The notes beneath the pieces are model-generated. The model had not been told where the DNA came from. It was given only the letters and a program-made list of their open reading frames with translations, and ran no database searches. DNA of 64,000 nucleotides from Bacillus sp. UNC41MFS5. Its GTDB lineage: Bacteria; Bacillota; Bacilli; Bacillales_B; DSM-18226. The stretch covers positions 148,969-212,968 of the forward strand of contig NZ_KK366020.1 of assembly GCF_000686805.1 (NCBI RefSeq), read 5' to 3'. Of this stretch, positions 48,811 through 63,512 are shown piece after piece (position 1 is the first letter of the stretch; every line of letters begins with the position of its first letter). The translations under genes and the position numbers were made by a program.

Positions 48811-51024
48811 ATGAAACTTCTACTTGCATTACTGCTAGCTTTTCAAACTCCTAAAATACTCATTCATCCTTCCATTACTAAAAGCACGCAGGAAACCACC
48901 GCGATTATTATTCTGGACAAACCGTACACCGACCAGGAAATCCAACAGCTCCTACAACCATACAAAGATATAAAGCTGCGCCGAATTTTCCGCGAGGCAC
49001 TGGATGGTTTCTCTGTCCAAGGCAGCGCCGCCTCACTCACCAAACTCGCAGCGACCAGCCAGAAACAAATCACCAATGTCTCACCGGTCATTCAGTACCA
49101 GGCTGAAACCGAGGAGAGTGTGGAAATTATCGGCGGGGAGAAAGTCCGCAGCCTTTTCGATAAAAAAAATCAACGACTTACCGGTAAAGGGGTCACGGTT
49201 GGTGTGATTGATACCGGCGTTGACTATACGCATCCGGACCTCAAGCGCAACTATGCCGGTGGCCGTGATCTGGTCGACAATGACCGCGATCCGATGGAGA
49301 CGCTTGCCCTCGGTAAGGCGACCATCCACGGAACCCATGTCGCAGGCATCATTGCGGCTAATGGAAAAATAAAAGGCGTCGCCCCGGAGGCAAAAATTGT
49401 GGCGTACCGGGCGCTCGGACCGGGCGGGGGCGGAACGACTGAACAGGTACTGGCCGCGATTGACCAGGCGATCAAGGATAAAGTTGACATTGTCAATCTT
49501 TCCCTAGGAAATGATATCAACGGGCCTGACCTGCCAATCAGCCTTGCTCTTAACCGTGCGGTCGACCGCGGCATCGTGGCGGTGGCGGCCTCCGGGAATT
49601 CCGGGCCAAATGTGTGGAGCGTCGGTTCACCAGGGACGGCCTCGAAAGCAATCTCGGTGGGGGCATCGACGCCTACCCTCGAGACTCCATATATATCTAT
49701 AGTAGGAAGTCGGGAACAATTCCAAATTGAGCCGATGGAAGGCTCGGCCACGTGGAACCTCGACCGTTCCATAGACTTAGCAGATGGAGGTCTCGGCCGA
49801 CCTAACGAACTGAAACAGGTCCAAGGGAAAATTGCCCTCATCCAACGGGGCATCCTAACTTTTACACAAAAAGCGGAAAATGCCCAAAAAGCGGGGGCAA
49901 AAGCGGTGCTGATCTACAATAATATCAGCGGGGGCCGCTTCAGGGGAAACCTGGACTCTCAGCTGACCATCCCTGTCGGAGCACTTGCGAAGGGTGACGG
50001 AGTTATTTTACAAAGAGCAATAAAAAAACAATTGACCGCTGCAAGAGTCGTGGTTAGCGAAGAACGGGATCAGCTCGCCGACTTCAGCTCGCGCGGCCCT
50101 GTGACAGGAACATGGGAAATCAAGCCGGATATTGTTGCGCCCGGGGTGGCAATTAATTCAACGATTCCGGGCGGATACCTGTCGTTGCAGGGGACGAGTA
50201 TGGCCGCACCGCATGTCGCGGGGGCCTGTGCATTAATCAAGCAGGCCCACCCGGATTGGACCCCGGAGCAGATTAAAGCGGCTCTGATGAATACGGCGAT
50301 ACCACTGGCTAAATCGAGCACAGCAGCTAATCCCGGGCAGAGCTATTACCGCACCTTTGAACAGGGCGCCGGCCGTATTCAAGTGGATGAGGCAATCAAA
50401 GCGGGCACACTCGTATCGCCGAGCAGTATCCGCTTTGGAAAATTTACCGAGCAGAGTGATGCCCAGAAAGTCTACCTCTCTGTGGAAAATACGGGTTCAC
50501 GCGCCCAGCGCTATTCCTTCGATATCCCGCCGCACGTCGATGGGCTCCACTGGCGGCTGCCGTTATCGTTTACGCTCGAACCGAAACAAACGAAAGACAT
50601 CACCGTGGAGTTAACGGTTGACCCGAACGTGTTTAAAGGGAAAATTCATGACGGCTATCTCAAGCTCCGGGCAGGTGCGGCATCCGTTCGAATTCCTTAT
50701 CTCTATGTGTTGGAGGAGCCGAACTACCCGCGCGTGATGGGCTTTGATTTTACGAATGGCGACAAACCAGGGCAGTACCGTTATGAGGTTTATTTGCCGG
50801 GTGGGGCAGAGGAATTTGGAATTGCGTTGTTTAATCCAGAGGATTACCGTTTTGTCGGCTTTTTAGATACGATTACCAATGTGAAAAAAGGACTAATTCG
50901 CAGGGATATTCCGAAGGAACAACTTCCACGGGACGGATCCTATCTAGTGAAGGTTTTTGCTAAAAAAGCGAATAAAGAAGATTTTCTCGAACGGATGATT
51001 ACAATTGAGAAAATACAAGACTAA
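48811..51024 (+). CDS. Vpr-like subtilisin family serine protease
   Basis: A 737-residue S8 protease. The order is a short hydrophobic N-terminus, an I9-like propeptide (about 28-100), and the catalytic domain with Asp134 (VIDTGVD), His near 175 (HGTHVAG) and Ser near 461 (GTSMAAPHVAG). A protease-associated (PA) domain is inserted at about 310-400, as in Vpr of B. subtilis, and a beta-rich C-terminal region follows. The signal peptide is unusually short and lacks a basic n-region beyond Lys2. It is probably secreted. AAAGGGG precedes the ATG. Confidence 0.88.
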   Translation: MKLLLALLLAFQTPKILIHPSITKSTQETTAIIILDKPYTDQEIQQLLQPYKDIKLRRIFREALDGFSVQGSAASLTKLAATSQKQITNVSPVIQYQAETEESVEIIGGEKVRSLFDKKNQRLTGKGVTVGVIDTGVDYTHPDLKRNYAGGRDLVDNDRDPMETLALGKATIHGTHVAGIIAANGKIKGVAPEAKIVAYRALGPGGGGTTEQVLAAIDQAIKDKVDIVNLSLGNDINGPDLPISLALNRAVDRGIVAVAASGNSGPNVWSVGSPGTASKAISVGASTPTLETPYISIVGSREQFQIEPMEGSATWNLDRSIDLADGGLGRPNELKQVQGKIALIQRGILTFTQKAENAQKAGAKAVLIYNNISGGRFRGNLDSQLTIPVGALAKGDGVILQRAIKKQLTAARVVVSEERDQLADFSSRGPVTGTWEIKPDIVAPGVAINSTIPGGYLSLQGTSMAAPHVAGACALIKQAHPDWTPEQIKAALMNTAIPLAKSSTAANPGQSYYRTFEQGAGRIQVDEAIKAGTLVSPSSIRFGKFTEQSDAQKVYLSVENTGSRAQRYSFDIPPHVDGLHWRLPLSFTLEPKQTKDITVELTVDPNVFKGKIHDGYLKLRAGAASVRIPYLYVLEEPNYPRVMGFDFTNGDKPGQYRYEVYLPGGAEEFGIALFNPEDYRFVGFLDTITNVKKGLIRRDIPKEQLPRDGSYLVKVFAKKANKEDFLERMITIEKIQD

Positions 51025-51025
51025 C

Positions 51026-51050
51026 AGCCATGCCCTTTTTGGGCATGGTT
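51026..51050 (+). terminator. terminator of the subtilase gene
   Basis: AGCCATGCCC pairs with GGGCATGGTT (mostly perfect 8-bp core CCATGCCC) around five T; no U tract follows, so efficiency is uncertain. Confidence 0.6.
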
Positions 51051-51238
51051 CACTAAATTTATAAACCAGAATAAAAGTTCATAAAATTGTACCTTTAGTA
51101 TAATTCTAAACGTTCACAAAATAGACACAAAATGGGCAAATTTCATTCACATTTTACAATACAATAGGGATGTTGGATAAAGTTCTGAAATGGAAAAAAA
51201 TTCGGCGAATACATTGTGGTATAATTCACGTAAATTCA

Positions 51239-51267
51239 TTGACATTGACAGGGCGCTATTGTATGCT
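51239..51267 (+). promoter_or_regulatory. atp operon promoter
   Basis: TTGACA (51239-51244), 17 bp, TATGCT (51262-51267). A second TTGACA abuts it, and an extended TGG-TATAAT at 51217-51225 may be another start. The rest of the 360-base gap after the protease gene shows no gene. Confidence 0.6.
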
Positions 51268-51384
51268 AACAAAGGGTGTAAATGATAGGGTTTTCATGTA
51301 AAAATATCTATCTGAAGATAGTATTTGGCTATGAATTTTTACCATTGCCCGCTTGGCATTCTCTCAGAGTGAGGATGTGTTTAT

Positions 51385-51609
51385 ATGCGTAAAAACAACC
51401 GCAACCCATTACAAGCTATGGCTTTAATGTCCGCAATTGTCTCCCAATTAGTTGGTTCCATTCTAATAGGTATTTTCTCAGGCAGATGGCTGGATCGTCA
51501 TTGGGGCACCGAGCCAATTTTCTTAATAATCGGACTGCTCATCGGTCTTGCAGCGGGCACCTATTCCATGCTTCTTTCAATCCGCCATTTCTATTCAGGA
51601 GAAAAATAA
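51385..51609 (+). CDS. atpZ: ATP synthase accessory protein AtpZ-like
   Basis: A 74-residue protein with two membrane helices (about 10-30 and 45-65), matching the AtpZ family, which heads atp operons in several Bacillus species and is linked to AtpI in ion handling or c-ring assembly. A GTGAGGATG tract lies before the ATG. It ends two bases before the atpI start. Confidence 0.8.
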   Translation: MRKNNRNPLQAMALMSAIVSQLVGSILIGIFSGRWLDRHWGTEPIFLIIGLLIGLAAGTYSMLLSIRHFYSGEK

Positions 51610-51611
51610 CT

Positions 51612-51986
51612 ATGCCAGATTTCAGAGTTATGTACAACAGGCAGCGCAAATGGATTTTTTACTTGTTGTCCATTTATGTTCTAGGCTGGGGCTTCACTTC
51701 TTTTCAAACCATATTTTTAGGACTGATTCTTGGGACTTGCTTCAGTTATCTGAACCTATGGATTTTGGTTAGAAAGACGGAGAGTTTTGATAAAAAAGTA
51801 ACAGAGGGCAAAAAGCCTAAATCCTTAGGGTCGCTATCGAGAATGGCGATGGCTGGAATTGCCGCGTTAATCGCCTTAAGATATCCAGAGCAATTCAATA
51901 TGATTTCCTTAGTGGTAGGATTGATGACATCCTATATTGTCATTATGATAGATTATTTTTACCATGCTTTGCATGTACATAAATGA
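51612..51986 (+). CDS. atpI: ATP synthase subunit I
   Basis: A 124-residue protein with four hydrophobic helices, the AtpI family, which assists assembly of the c-ring. ATG 51612 follows AGGAGAAAA located in the end of atpZ. A longer frame exists upstream but it overlaps atpZ and has no site. Confidence 0.88.
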   Translation: MPDFRVMYNRQRKWIFYLLSIYVLGWGFTSFQTIFLGLILGTCFSYLNLWILVRKTESFDKKVTEGKKPKSLGSLSRMAMAGIAALIALRYPEQFNMISLVVGLMTSYIVIMIDYFYHALHVHK

Positions 51987-52002
51987 AGCGGAAGCGAGGT
52001 GA

Positions 52003-52722
<720 letters not shown>

Positions 52723-52782
52723 TAATACACCGTTCATTTTTATGAACAATATAAAAAAATTATAGATGTTTCATACATTTAA

Positions 52783-53022
<240 letters not shown>

Positions 53023-53093
53023 TTTTAGGCAATTCACATTGGCGATGATCAACAAATCCTCGCCATTCATTTATGTGTTTTTTCTATCGTTAA

Positions 53094-55721
<2,628 letters not shown>

Positions 55722-55753
55722 GGTCTGACATTTAGAACGGTGAGGTGAGCGGC

Positions 55754-55786
55754 ACTGTGTGAAAACTTCACATGGTGCCTGACACA
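55754..55786. repeat. degenerate palindrome of the GGTGTCAGGCACC family between atpA and atpG
   Basis: TTCACATGGTGCCTGACACA on the right faces a decayed left arm (GGCACTGTGTGAA) across 3 bases. It is the same design as 567 and 23139 with mismatches, inside the ATP synthase operon. Confidence 0.85.
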
Positions 55787-55819
55787 CCATACCAGACATT
55801 CTTTGAAAAAGGGTGGTGA

Positions 55820-56683
<864 letters not shown>

Positions 56684-56715
56684 GAAAAGTGACTGCTTTA
56701 GAATGATTCTAATCT

Positions 56716-56728
56716 GGTGCCTGACACC
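56716..56728 (-). repeat. single copy of the GGTGTCAGGCACC word between atpG and atpD
   Basis: Exact copy in the complementary orientation in the 199-base atpG-atpD gap, with no obvious hairpin partner. Confidence 0.9.
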
Positions 56729-56735
56729 AGTATAA

Positions 56736-58304
<1,569 letters not shown>

Positions 58305-58322
58305 ACTGAGCCTGGAGGGTAA

Positions 58323-58730
<408 letters not shown>

Positions 58731-58737
58731 GATAATG

Positions 58738-58772
58738 AAAACCCGTGAGATATGCGTCTCGCGGGTTTTTTT
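58738..58772 (+). terminator. terminator of the atp operon
   Basis: AAAACCCGTGAGA pairs with TCTCGCGGGTTTT (one G-T pair), followed by a T run. Confidence 0.93.
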
Positions 58773-58949
58773 AGTTTCAAAAAATATCTTAGTCCATGCC
58801 GAATGATACACTAAAAAAAGTATAATATTTCAACTATTAAGTTTATTGATTTTATGGTATTTTAACTGTTATATAAACTTTTGTAATATATCAAATTCTG
58901 AGTGGTGCAAATAAACAATAATTATTAGAAAATTCCCCTTATTTCGATA

Positions 58950-58991
58950 TTGACTTCAAACGTTATATTATGTAGTATAATCTTATAATAC
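58950..58991 (+). promoter_or_regulatory. promoter-operator region of the fructosamine cluster
   Basis: TTGACT at 58950 and TATAAT at 58976 are 20 bp apart, a poor spacing. GTAGTATAATCTTATAATAC (58972-58991) is a near palindrome overlapping the -10 box and shares its TTATAATA half with the site at 62370. The stretch 58773-58949 is AT-rich, with nothing else recognised. Confidence 0.5.
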
Positions 58992-59057
58992 AATATATCG
59001 TTAATGTATCGAGAGGGGGGAATTGTTCCAAGGTAGGTTCGATTAGGTTATTGAATT

Positions 59058-59071
59058 TGAAAGCGTTTTAA
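59058..59071. promoter_or_regulatory. cre (CcpA) site before the solute-binding protein gene
   Basis: TGAAAGCGTTTTAA matches TGWAANCGNTNWCA at 13 of 14 positions. It lies between the promoter region and the start codon, where bound CcpA would block transcription when preferred sugars are present. Confidence 0.7.
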
Positions 59072-59109
59072 TTTGGCTGTATTAGAAAAAAATATTTGGG
59101 GGTATGTAT

Positions 59110-60387
59110 GTGAAACGTTGGTTTACTGTAGCACTCAGTATATTCATGGTGATCTCATTATTAATTGGATGTTCCTCAAAGAGCAGCACTACTTCTAAGT
59201 CCAAAGATGGAAAAACGACCATCACATTTTTCTACCGTTGGCCAAATGAGCCATATAAATCTTATTTTAATAGTGTTATAAAAGAGTTTGAAAAGCAAAA
59301 TCCTAACGTGAAAGTGGAACAGGTTACAGCATTAAACGAAGATTACAAACAAAAGGCGAATGTCCTTCTTGGAAGCAAAAATCCACCAGATATTTTCTTC
59401 ACTTGGGCTGGGGAATATGGTCAGAAGTTTATAAGAGATGGAGTGGCTTTGGACCTTAACAAGTATTATGAAGAAGACAGTGAGTGGTCTGGCCAGCTAA
59501 TCGGTTCACAGGTGAAGTTTTTCCAAAAGGATGACAAAACCTATGGTGTTCCATTATTTACTGACAGTAAGTTGTTTTTCTACAACAAAGATTTGTTCGA
59601 CAAATTGGGTTTAAAAGCTCCAACTACATGGGATGAGTTTATAACTGTTCTAAATGAGATTAAAAAGAGTGGAACAACTCCTATCATGCTAGGAAATAAA
59701 GCACCATGGGCAGCTGCTCACTATGTGACAGCGTTGAATCAGAGAATTGTGCCTGCTGATGTGTTGGCTAAAGATTTGAGCTTCAATGGAGCAGAGTTCA
59801 CAGATCCTAGTTATGTGGAGGCATTGAAGAAGCTTGATGAATTAAGACCTTTCTTTAACGAAAATCCAAATGCGACTGCGCATGATGAAGGAAGAAACTT
59901 ATTCCTTGGCGGAAAAGCAGCGATCATGTTCCTTGAAACAATGGAAACTACGTTTATGAAAGATGCTACATTCAAATGGGATACGTTCAAAGTACCGACT
60001 ATTGATGGCGTTAAAGGGGACCAGGGCGGTCTAATCGGTGCTCCAGAAGGCTTCATGGTCCACAGCAAATCAGCTCACCCGAAAGAAGCAGTAGCGTTCT
60101 TGAAATTCTTGACTTCAAAAGCCAATGGAGAAAAGCTGATTAAAGATACTGGCATGCCAAGTACTGTTGATGGTGCGATGAATGCAAATACCGCGTCTGA
60201 GCAAGAAGTAAAGCAGATGGATTTAATTAAAGAGCAGCCAAGCATGCTGATTTGGACAGACAGTGCGTTAGACACGCGCATCTTCAAGCCTTATGGCGAT
60301 GGAGTACAAGCTATGCTAGGCGGTAACAAAACACCTGAACAAATTATTAAGGATGTTCAAGAAGCAGCAAAACAAGTGAAAAAATAA
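59110..60387 (+). CDS. frlO: ABC transporter substrate-binding lipoprotein (FrlO-like)
   Basis: A 425-residue extracellular sugar-binding protein of ABC family 1. A signal ending LLIGC gives lipidated Cys21, followed by a Ser/Lys linker and the two-lobed binding domain (PPDIFFTWAGEYG near 95, PEGFMVHSKSAHPKEA near 315). The gene neighbours encoding a deglycase and kinase point to fructosamine (fructoselysine-type) substrates, as in the B. subtilis frl operon. GTG 59110 fits GGGGG spacing; ATG 59104 is too close. Confidence 0.82.
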   Translation: MKRWFTVALSIFMVISLLIGCSSKSSTTSKSKDGKTTITFFYRWPNEPYKSYFNSVIKEFEKQNPNVKVEQVTALNEDYKQKANVLLGSKNPPDIFFTWAGEYGQKFIRDGVALDLNKYYEEDSEWSGQLIGSQVKFFQKDDKTYGVPLFTDSKLFFYNKDLFDKLGLKAPTTWDEFITVLNEIKKSGTTPIMLGNKAPWAAAHYVTALNQRIVPADVLAKDLSFNGAEFTDPSYVEALKKLDELRPFFNENPNATAHDEGRNLFLGGKAAIMFLETMETTFMKDATFKWDTFKVPTIDGVKGDQGGLIGAPEGFMVHSKSAHPKEAVAFLKFLTSKANGEKLIKDTGMPSTVDGAMNANTASEQEVKQMDLIKEQPSMLIWTDSALDTRIFKPYGDGVQAMLGGNKTPEQIIKDVQEAAKQVKK

Positions 60388-60409
60388 TGTAAGATGAAAT
60401 CTATGAAAG

Positions 60410-60449
60410 TGCCGGTTTGTAGGAAATCAAGCAACCTATTAAACCGGCA
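60410..60449 (+). promoter_or_regulatory. intercistronic hairpin after the binding-protein gene
   Basis: TGCCGGTTT and AAACCGGCA pair over 9 bp, with an inner TAGG/CCTA pair. Only TTTT follows. Such hairpins typically stabilise the upstream message or partly terminate, so that more binding protein than permease is made. Confidence 0.65.
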
Positions 60450-60478
60450 TTTTATAGATGGTGATGGGAGGGGTATAG

Positions 60479-61354
60479 ATGCGTAGAACAAGAATAGTCC
60501 CGATTATGTACATGGCACCTGCCTTAATAATGCTAGCCCTATTCGTGTACTATCCTTTAGTACGGAATGTTATTAATGGATTTTATGAATGGAATCCGTT
60601 TACTATGGAAAAAAGCTTTGTATCGATTGAAAATTATACACGCCTATTTAAAGATCCTATATTCTTCACGGTACTGAAGAATAATCTCCTTTACGCCGTT
60701 ATCTCCGTTATCCTCCAGGTTGGGCTTGGATTAGTGATTGCAGCGATTTTAGAAGATAAGATATTCAGGAGATTTTCCACTTTCTTCCGGACCACCTTTT
60801 TTATCCCTGTACTCATTTCCATGACTGTAGTTGGGATCCTCTTTAGTTTTATTTACAATCCAGAGGTAGGCTTATTAAATAGCTTTTTAAGACTAATCGG
60901 TTTGGAGGAATGGACAAGAGGCTGGCTGGGTGATCCTAATACCGCCATCTATGCAACCATTATGGTTTCCCAATGGCAAAGTATTGGTTATACCGTCATG
61001 CTATATGTGCTTGCTGTTCAAAAAGTACCTGGGGAATTATATGAGGCTGCTACGATCGATGGAGCAGGGAAAATCCGGACATTCTTCAGCATTACCGTTC
61101 CTCAGGTAAAAGAAATGACGTTTGTTCTATTAATCTATACGGTTACAGGTTCCTTCTTGGTGTTTAGCGAAGTTTACGTATTAACAGGCGGCGGTCCAAG
61201 CAACTCATCACAAGTCTTTAGTACGTACTTATACCAGAAGGCGTTTGTTGACAATGAACCAGGATTTGCCTCTTCGATTGCAAACGTAATTCTGGGCATA
61301 ACGCTAATTTTTTATTTCTTGCAAAATAAGTTCTTAAAAACAGGGGAGGAGTAA
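60479..61354 (+). CDS. frlN: ABC transporter permease (FrlN-like)
   Basis: A 291-residue MalF-type permease with six membrane helices. The cytoplasmic EAA loop, which contacts the ATPase, is LYEAATIDGAGKIRTFFSIT near residue 190. GGGAGGGG precedes the ATG. No ATPase gene lies in the cluster, so it probably uses a shared MsmX-type ATPase encoded elsewhere, as the B. subtilis frl system does. Confidence 0.85.
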   Translation: MRRTRIVPIMYMAPALIMLALFVYYPLVRNVINGFYEWNPFTMEKSFVSIENYTRLFKDPIFFTVLKNNLLYAVISVILQVGLGLVIAAILEDKIFRRFSTFFRTTFFIPVLISMTVVGILFSFIYNPEVGLLNSFLRLIGLEEWTRGWLGDPNTAIYATIMVSQWQSIGYTVMLYVLAVQKVPGELYEAATIDGAGKIRTFFSITVPQVKEMTFVLLIYTVTGSFLVFSEVYVLTGGGPSNSSQVFSTYLYQKAFVDNEPGFASSIANVILGITLIFYFLQNKFLKTGEE

Positions 61355-61356
61355 AA

Positions 61357-62277
61357 ATGAAGCCGATTGAATCACAGGGAGATTCAGGAATGGTGAGTCC
61401 GAACAAAAAAATCGCCAAGTCTTCAAAGATAGGTTTGAATTTCAGAAGTGAAAAGCCAGGCGTATCAATCACTGTTGGATTAATCTTTCTTTTCTTACTC
61501 CTTTACTTTGTTGCGATTGCCTATCCTTTGTTTTGGATGGTTGTCAATTCGTTTAAAAATACGGTACAAATTTTTAATGATAGCTGGGGACTTCCGAAAG
61601 AATGGCTGTTTTCCAACTACACAACAGCATGGGAGCAAGGGGTTTCAAGCTACTTCGTCAATAGCTTGATCATCACGGCGGGTACGTGTTTGTTGACGGT
61701 ATTGATTAGTGCTTTATGTGCTTATGGTTTGACGCGCTTTCAGGTCAAAGGCGGAAAATTCCTGCTCCTGTTTGTCTCGGCGGGTCTGATGTTTTCCCCT
61801 CAAAGCAGTCTTATTCCACTTTATGAATTAGTCCAAAACATGGGACTTTTCGACACGTATTGGGCTCTGATTTTAACATTTACGGCTTACCGCATTCCAT
61901 TGACTGTCCTGTTGATTCGCTCCTTCTTCTTATCCATTCCGAAAGAGCTGGAAGAATCGGCCTTTCTGGACGGGGCAACAAGCTTAGATGTATTTGGAAG
62001 AATATTCTTGCCGATGAGTAAACCCATTTTATTCACAGGTATCATTTTAACCGCTTATTATGCGTGGAATGAGTTTTTATTTTCCATCCTCTTCATTCAA
62101 ACCGAAGAGTTAAAGCCGATTACTTCAGGTCTCTTAGTGTTTAAAGATGCGTTAAATACGAACTGGGGTGTGTTAATGGCCGGTTTGGTTATTTCTGCCC
62201 TTCCGCTTATTATCATCTTTATTTTCATGCAGAAATATTTTGTCCGAGGTCTGGCTGATGGAAGCGTAAAGGGGTAA
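61357..62277 (+). CDS. frlM: ABC transporter permease (FrlM-like)
   Basis: A 306-residue MalG-type permease. The N-terminal 35 residues are charged and cytoplasmic, then six helices follow; the EAA loop is LEESAFLDGATSLDVFGRIF near residue 205. It starts 2 bases after the upstream permease stop, with GGGGAGGAG inside that gene's end. The two permeases form the channel. Confidence 0.85.
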   Translation: MKPIESQGDSGMVSPNKKIAKSSKIGLNFRSEKPGVSITVGLIFLFLLLYFVAIAYPLFWMVVNSFKNTVQIFNDSWGLPKEWLFSNYTTAWEQGVSSYFVNSLIITAGTCLLTVLISALCAYGLTRFQVKGGKFLLLFVSAGLMFSPQSSLIPLYELVQNMGLFDTYWALILTFTAYRIPLTVLLIRSFFLSIPKELEESAFLDGATSLDVFGRIFLPMSKPILFTGIILTAYYAWNEFLFSILFIQTEELKPITSGLLVFKDALNTNWGVLMAGLVISALPLIIIFIFMQKYFVRGLADGSVKG

Positions 62278-62295
62278 CCGTGTTGAATCAGTATT

Positions 62296-62316
62296 GGGGG
62301 AATTGTTCCCCCTTTT
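62296..62316 (+). terminator. terminator after the permease genes
   Basis: GGGGGAA and TTCCCCC form a perfect 7-bp stem with a 3-base loop, followed by TTTT. Confidence 0.75.
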
Positions 62317-62329
62317 AGATTTCCTGTTA

Positions 62330-62389
62330 TTGACGAATTAGGGATAAATATCCTATAATTAATATAACGTATTATAACATCTTATAATA
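62330..62389 (+). promoter_or_regulatory. promoter and palindromic operator of the deglycase-kinase genes
   Basis: TTGACG (62330-62335), an 18-bp spacer and TATAAT (62354-62359). Just downstream, TATTATAA and TTATAATA form a perfect inverted repeat around 4 bases (62370-62389). It is placed to block initiation and shares its half-site with the region at 58972. A GntR-type FrlR-like regulator is the likely binder, but its gene is not in the window. Confidence 0.65.
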
Positions 62390-62419
62390 TATGAGATGAA
62401 AGAAAAGGGAGTGGAAGCG

Positions 62420-63433
62420 ATGTTGAATTTTAGCAAGGAAAAGTATTTGCAGGTAACCGGCGGTGCTGTGGGGCTCAGAGAAGAAATCGAGAAGGTTGTC
62501 GATAAGGTTTATGAGAAAGGCTTCAAAAATATTTTCTTAATTGGTTCAGGCGGGGCAGTTGCAACTTTTTATCCATTCGAATATATGATCAATTCAACAT
62601 CGACGATTCCTGCTTATGCGGAAATCGCAGCGGAGTTTGTGCTGCAGAATCATAAACAATTTACAGAAGAATCACTTGTGATTCTATCTTCTTTATCCGG
62701 TACAACAGAGGAGACAGTAGCTGCAGCTAAATACTGTAAAGATCGTGGAGCCACTCTGATTGGGCTCACAGGAGAGTACAATAAGCCGCTTGCCGAAACG
62801 GTAGATTTTCCTTTAGTTAACTTTGCGGAAAATGATTTCGCCAGTGATTCAAACCAGTTAATTCTCTATTTGTTGATTTTCAAACTAATGAATAAAAATG
62901 GAGATTTCCCTAACTATGAAGCCTTTGCGGCACAGTTGGAAGTTCTTCCTGAAAAGCTGATCGAGGTAAAAGAACAGTTTGAAGCAAAGGCAGAGGCGTT
63001 TGCGAATGCTTATAAGGATGAGAAATATCATATGGTGGTTGGTTCCGGAACTACTTGGGGCCGTGCCTACTCCTATGCAATGTGTGTATTGGAGGAAATG
63101 CAATGGATCAAAACAAAATCCATCCATGCCGCCGAATTCTTCCATGGCACATTGGAGCTGGTCGATGAAGATACAAGCATGATTCTTCTAACAGGTGAAG
63201 ATGAAACACGCCCGCTGATGGAACGTGTTGAGCGTTTTGCGGAAAAATATACAAAGAAATTAACCATTCTTGATACAAAGGATTTCGAGTTAGACGGGAT
63301 CAGTGAAGAGTTTAGAAAATATCTAACACCGATTGTGACGTCTACACAACTTCAAAGACTAAGTGTACATTTAGAAGACAAACGCAACCATTCCTTAGAA
63401 ATCAGAAGATATTATCGTACAGTGACATATTAA
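62420..63433 (+). CDS. frlB: SIS-domain fructosamine-6-phosphate deglycase (FrlB-like)
   Basis: A 337-residue protein with two SIS domains. The first has GSGGAVATFYPFEY near residue 40 and LSSLSGTTEE near 95; the second has AAEFFHGTLELVDED near 233. The C-terminus NHSLEIRRYYRTVTY resembles the end of E. coli FrlB (HNPDERRYYG). FrlB splits fructoselysine 6-phosphate into glucose 6-phosphate and lysine. ATG 62420 fits GGGAGTGG. The neighbouring PfkB kinase would supply its substrate. Confidence 0.82.
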   Translation: MLNFSKEKYLQVTGGAVGLREEIEKVVDKVYEKGFKNIFLIGSGGAVATFYPFEYMINSTSTIPAYAEIAAEFVLQNHKQFTEESLVILSSLSGTTEETVAAAKYCKDRGATLIGLTGEYNKPLAETVDFPLVNFAENDFASDSNQLILYLLIFKLMNKNGDFPNYEAFAAQLEVLPEKLIEVKEQFEAKAEAFANAYKDEKYHMVVGSGTTWGRAYSYAMCVLEEMQWIKTKSIHAAEFFHGTLELVDEDTSMILLTGEDETRPLMERVERFAEKYTKKLTILDTKDFELDGISEEFRKYLTPIVTSTQLQRLSVHLEDKRNHSLEIRRYYRTVTY

Positions 63434-63445
63434 TAGAATTTATAC

Positions 63446-63483
63446 GGTGTCTGATCTCACTTAGTGTGGGGTCAGACGCCTTT
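63446..63483 (+). terminator. hairpin between deglycase and kinase genes
   Basis: GGTGTCTGA pairs with TCAGACGCC (one G-T pair), with an inner CAC/GTG pair and only TTT after it. It is perhaps a partial terminator or a message stabiliser within the operon. Confidence 0.5.
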
Positions 63484-63512
63484 GCTTATATCAACTAGTG
63501 GGAGGCTTATAT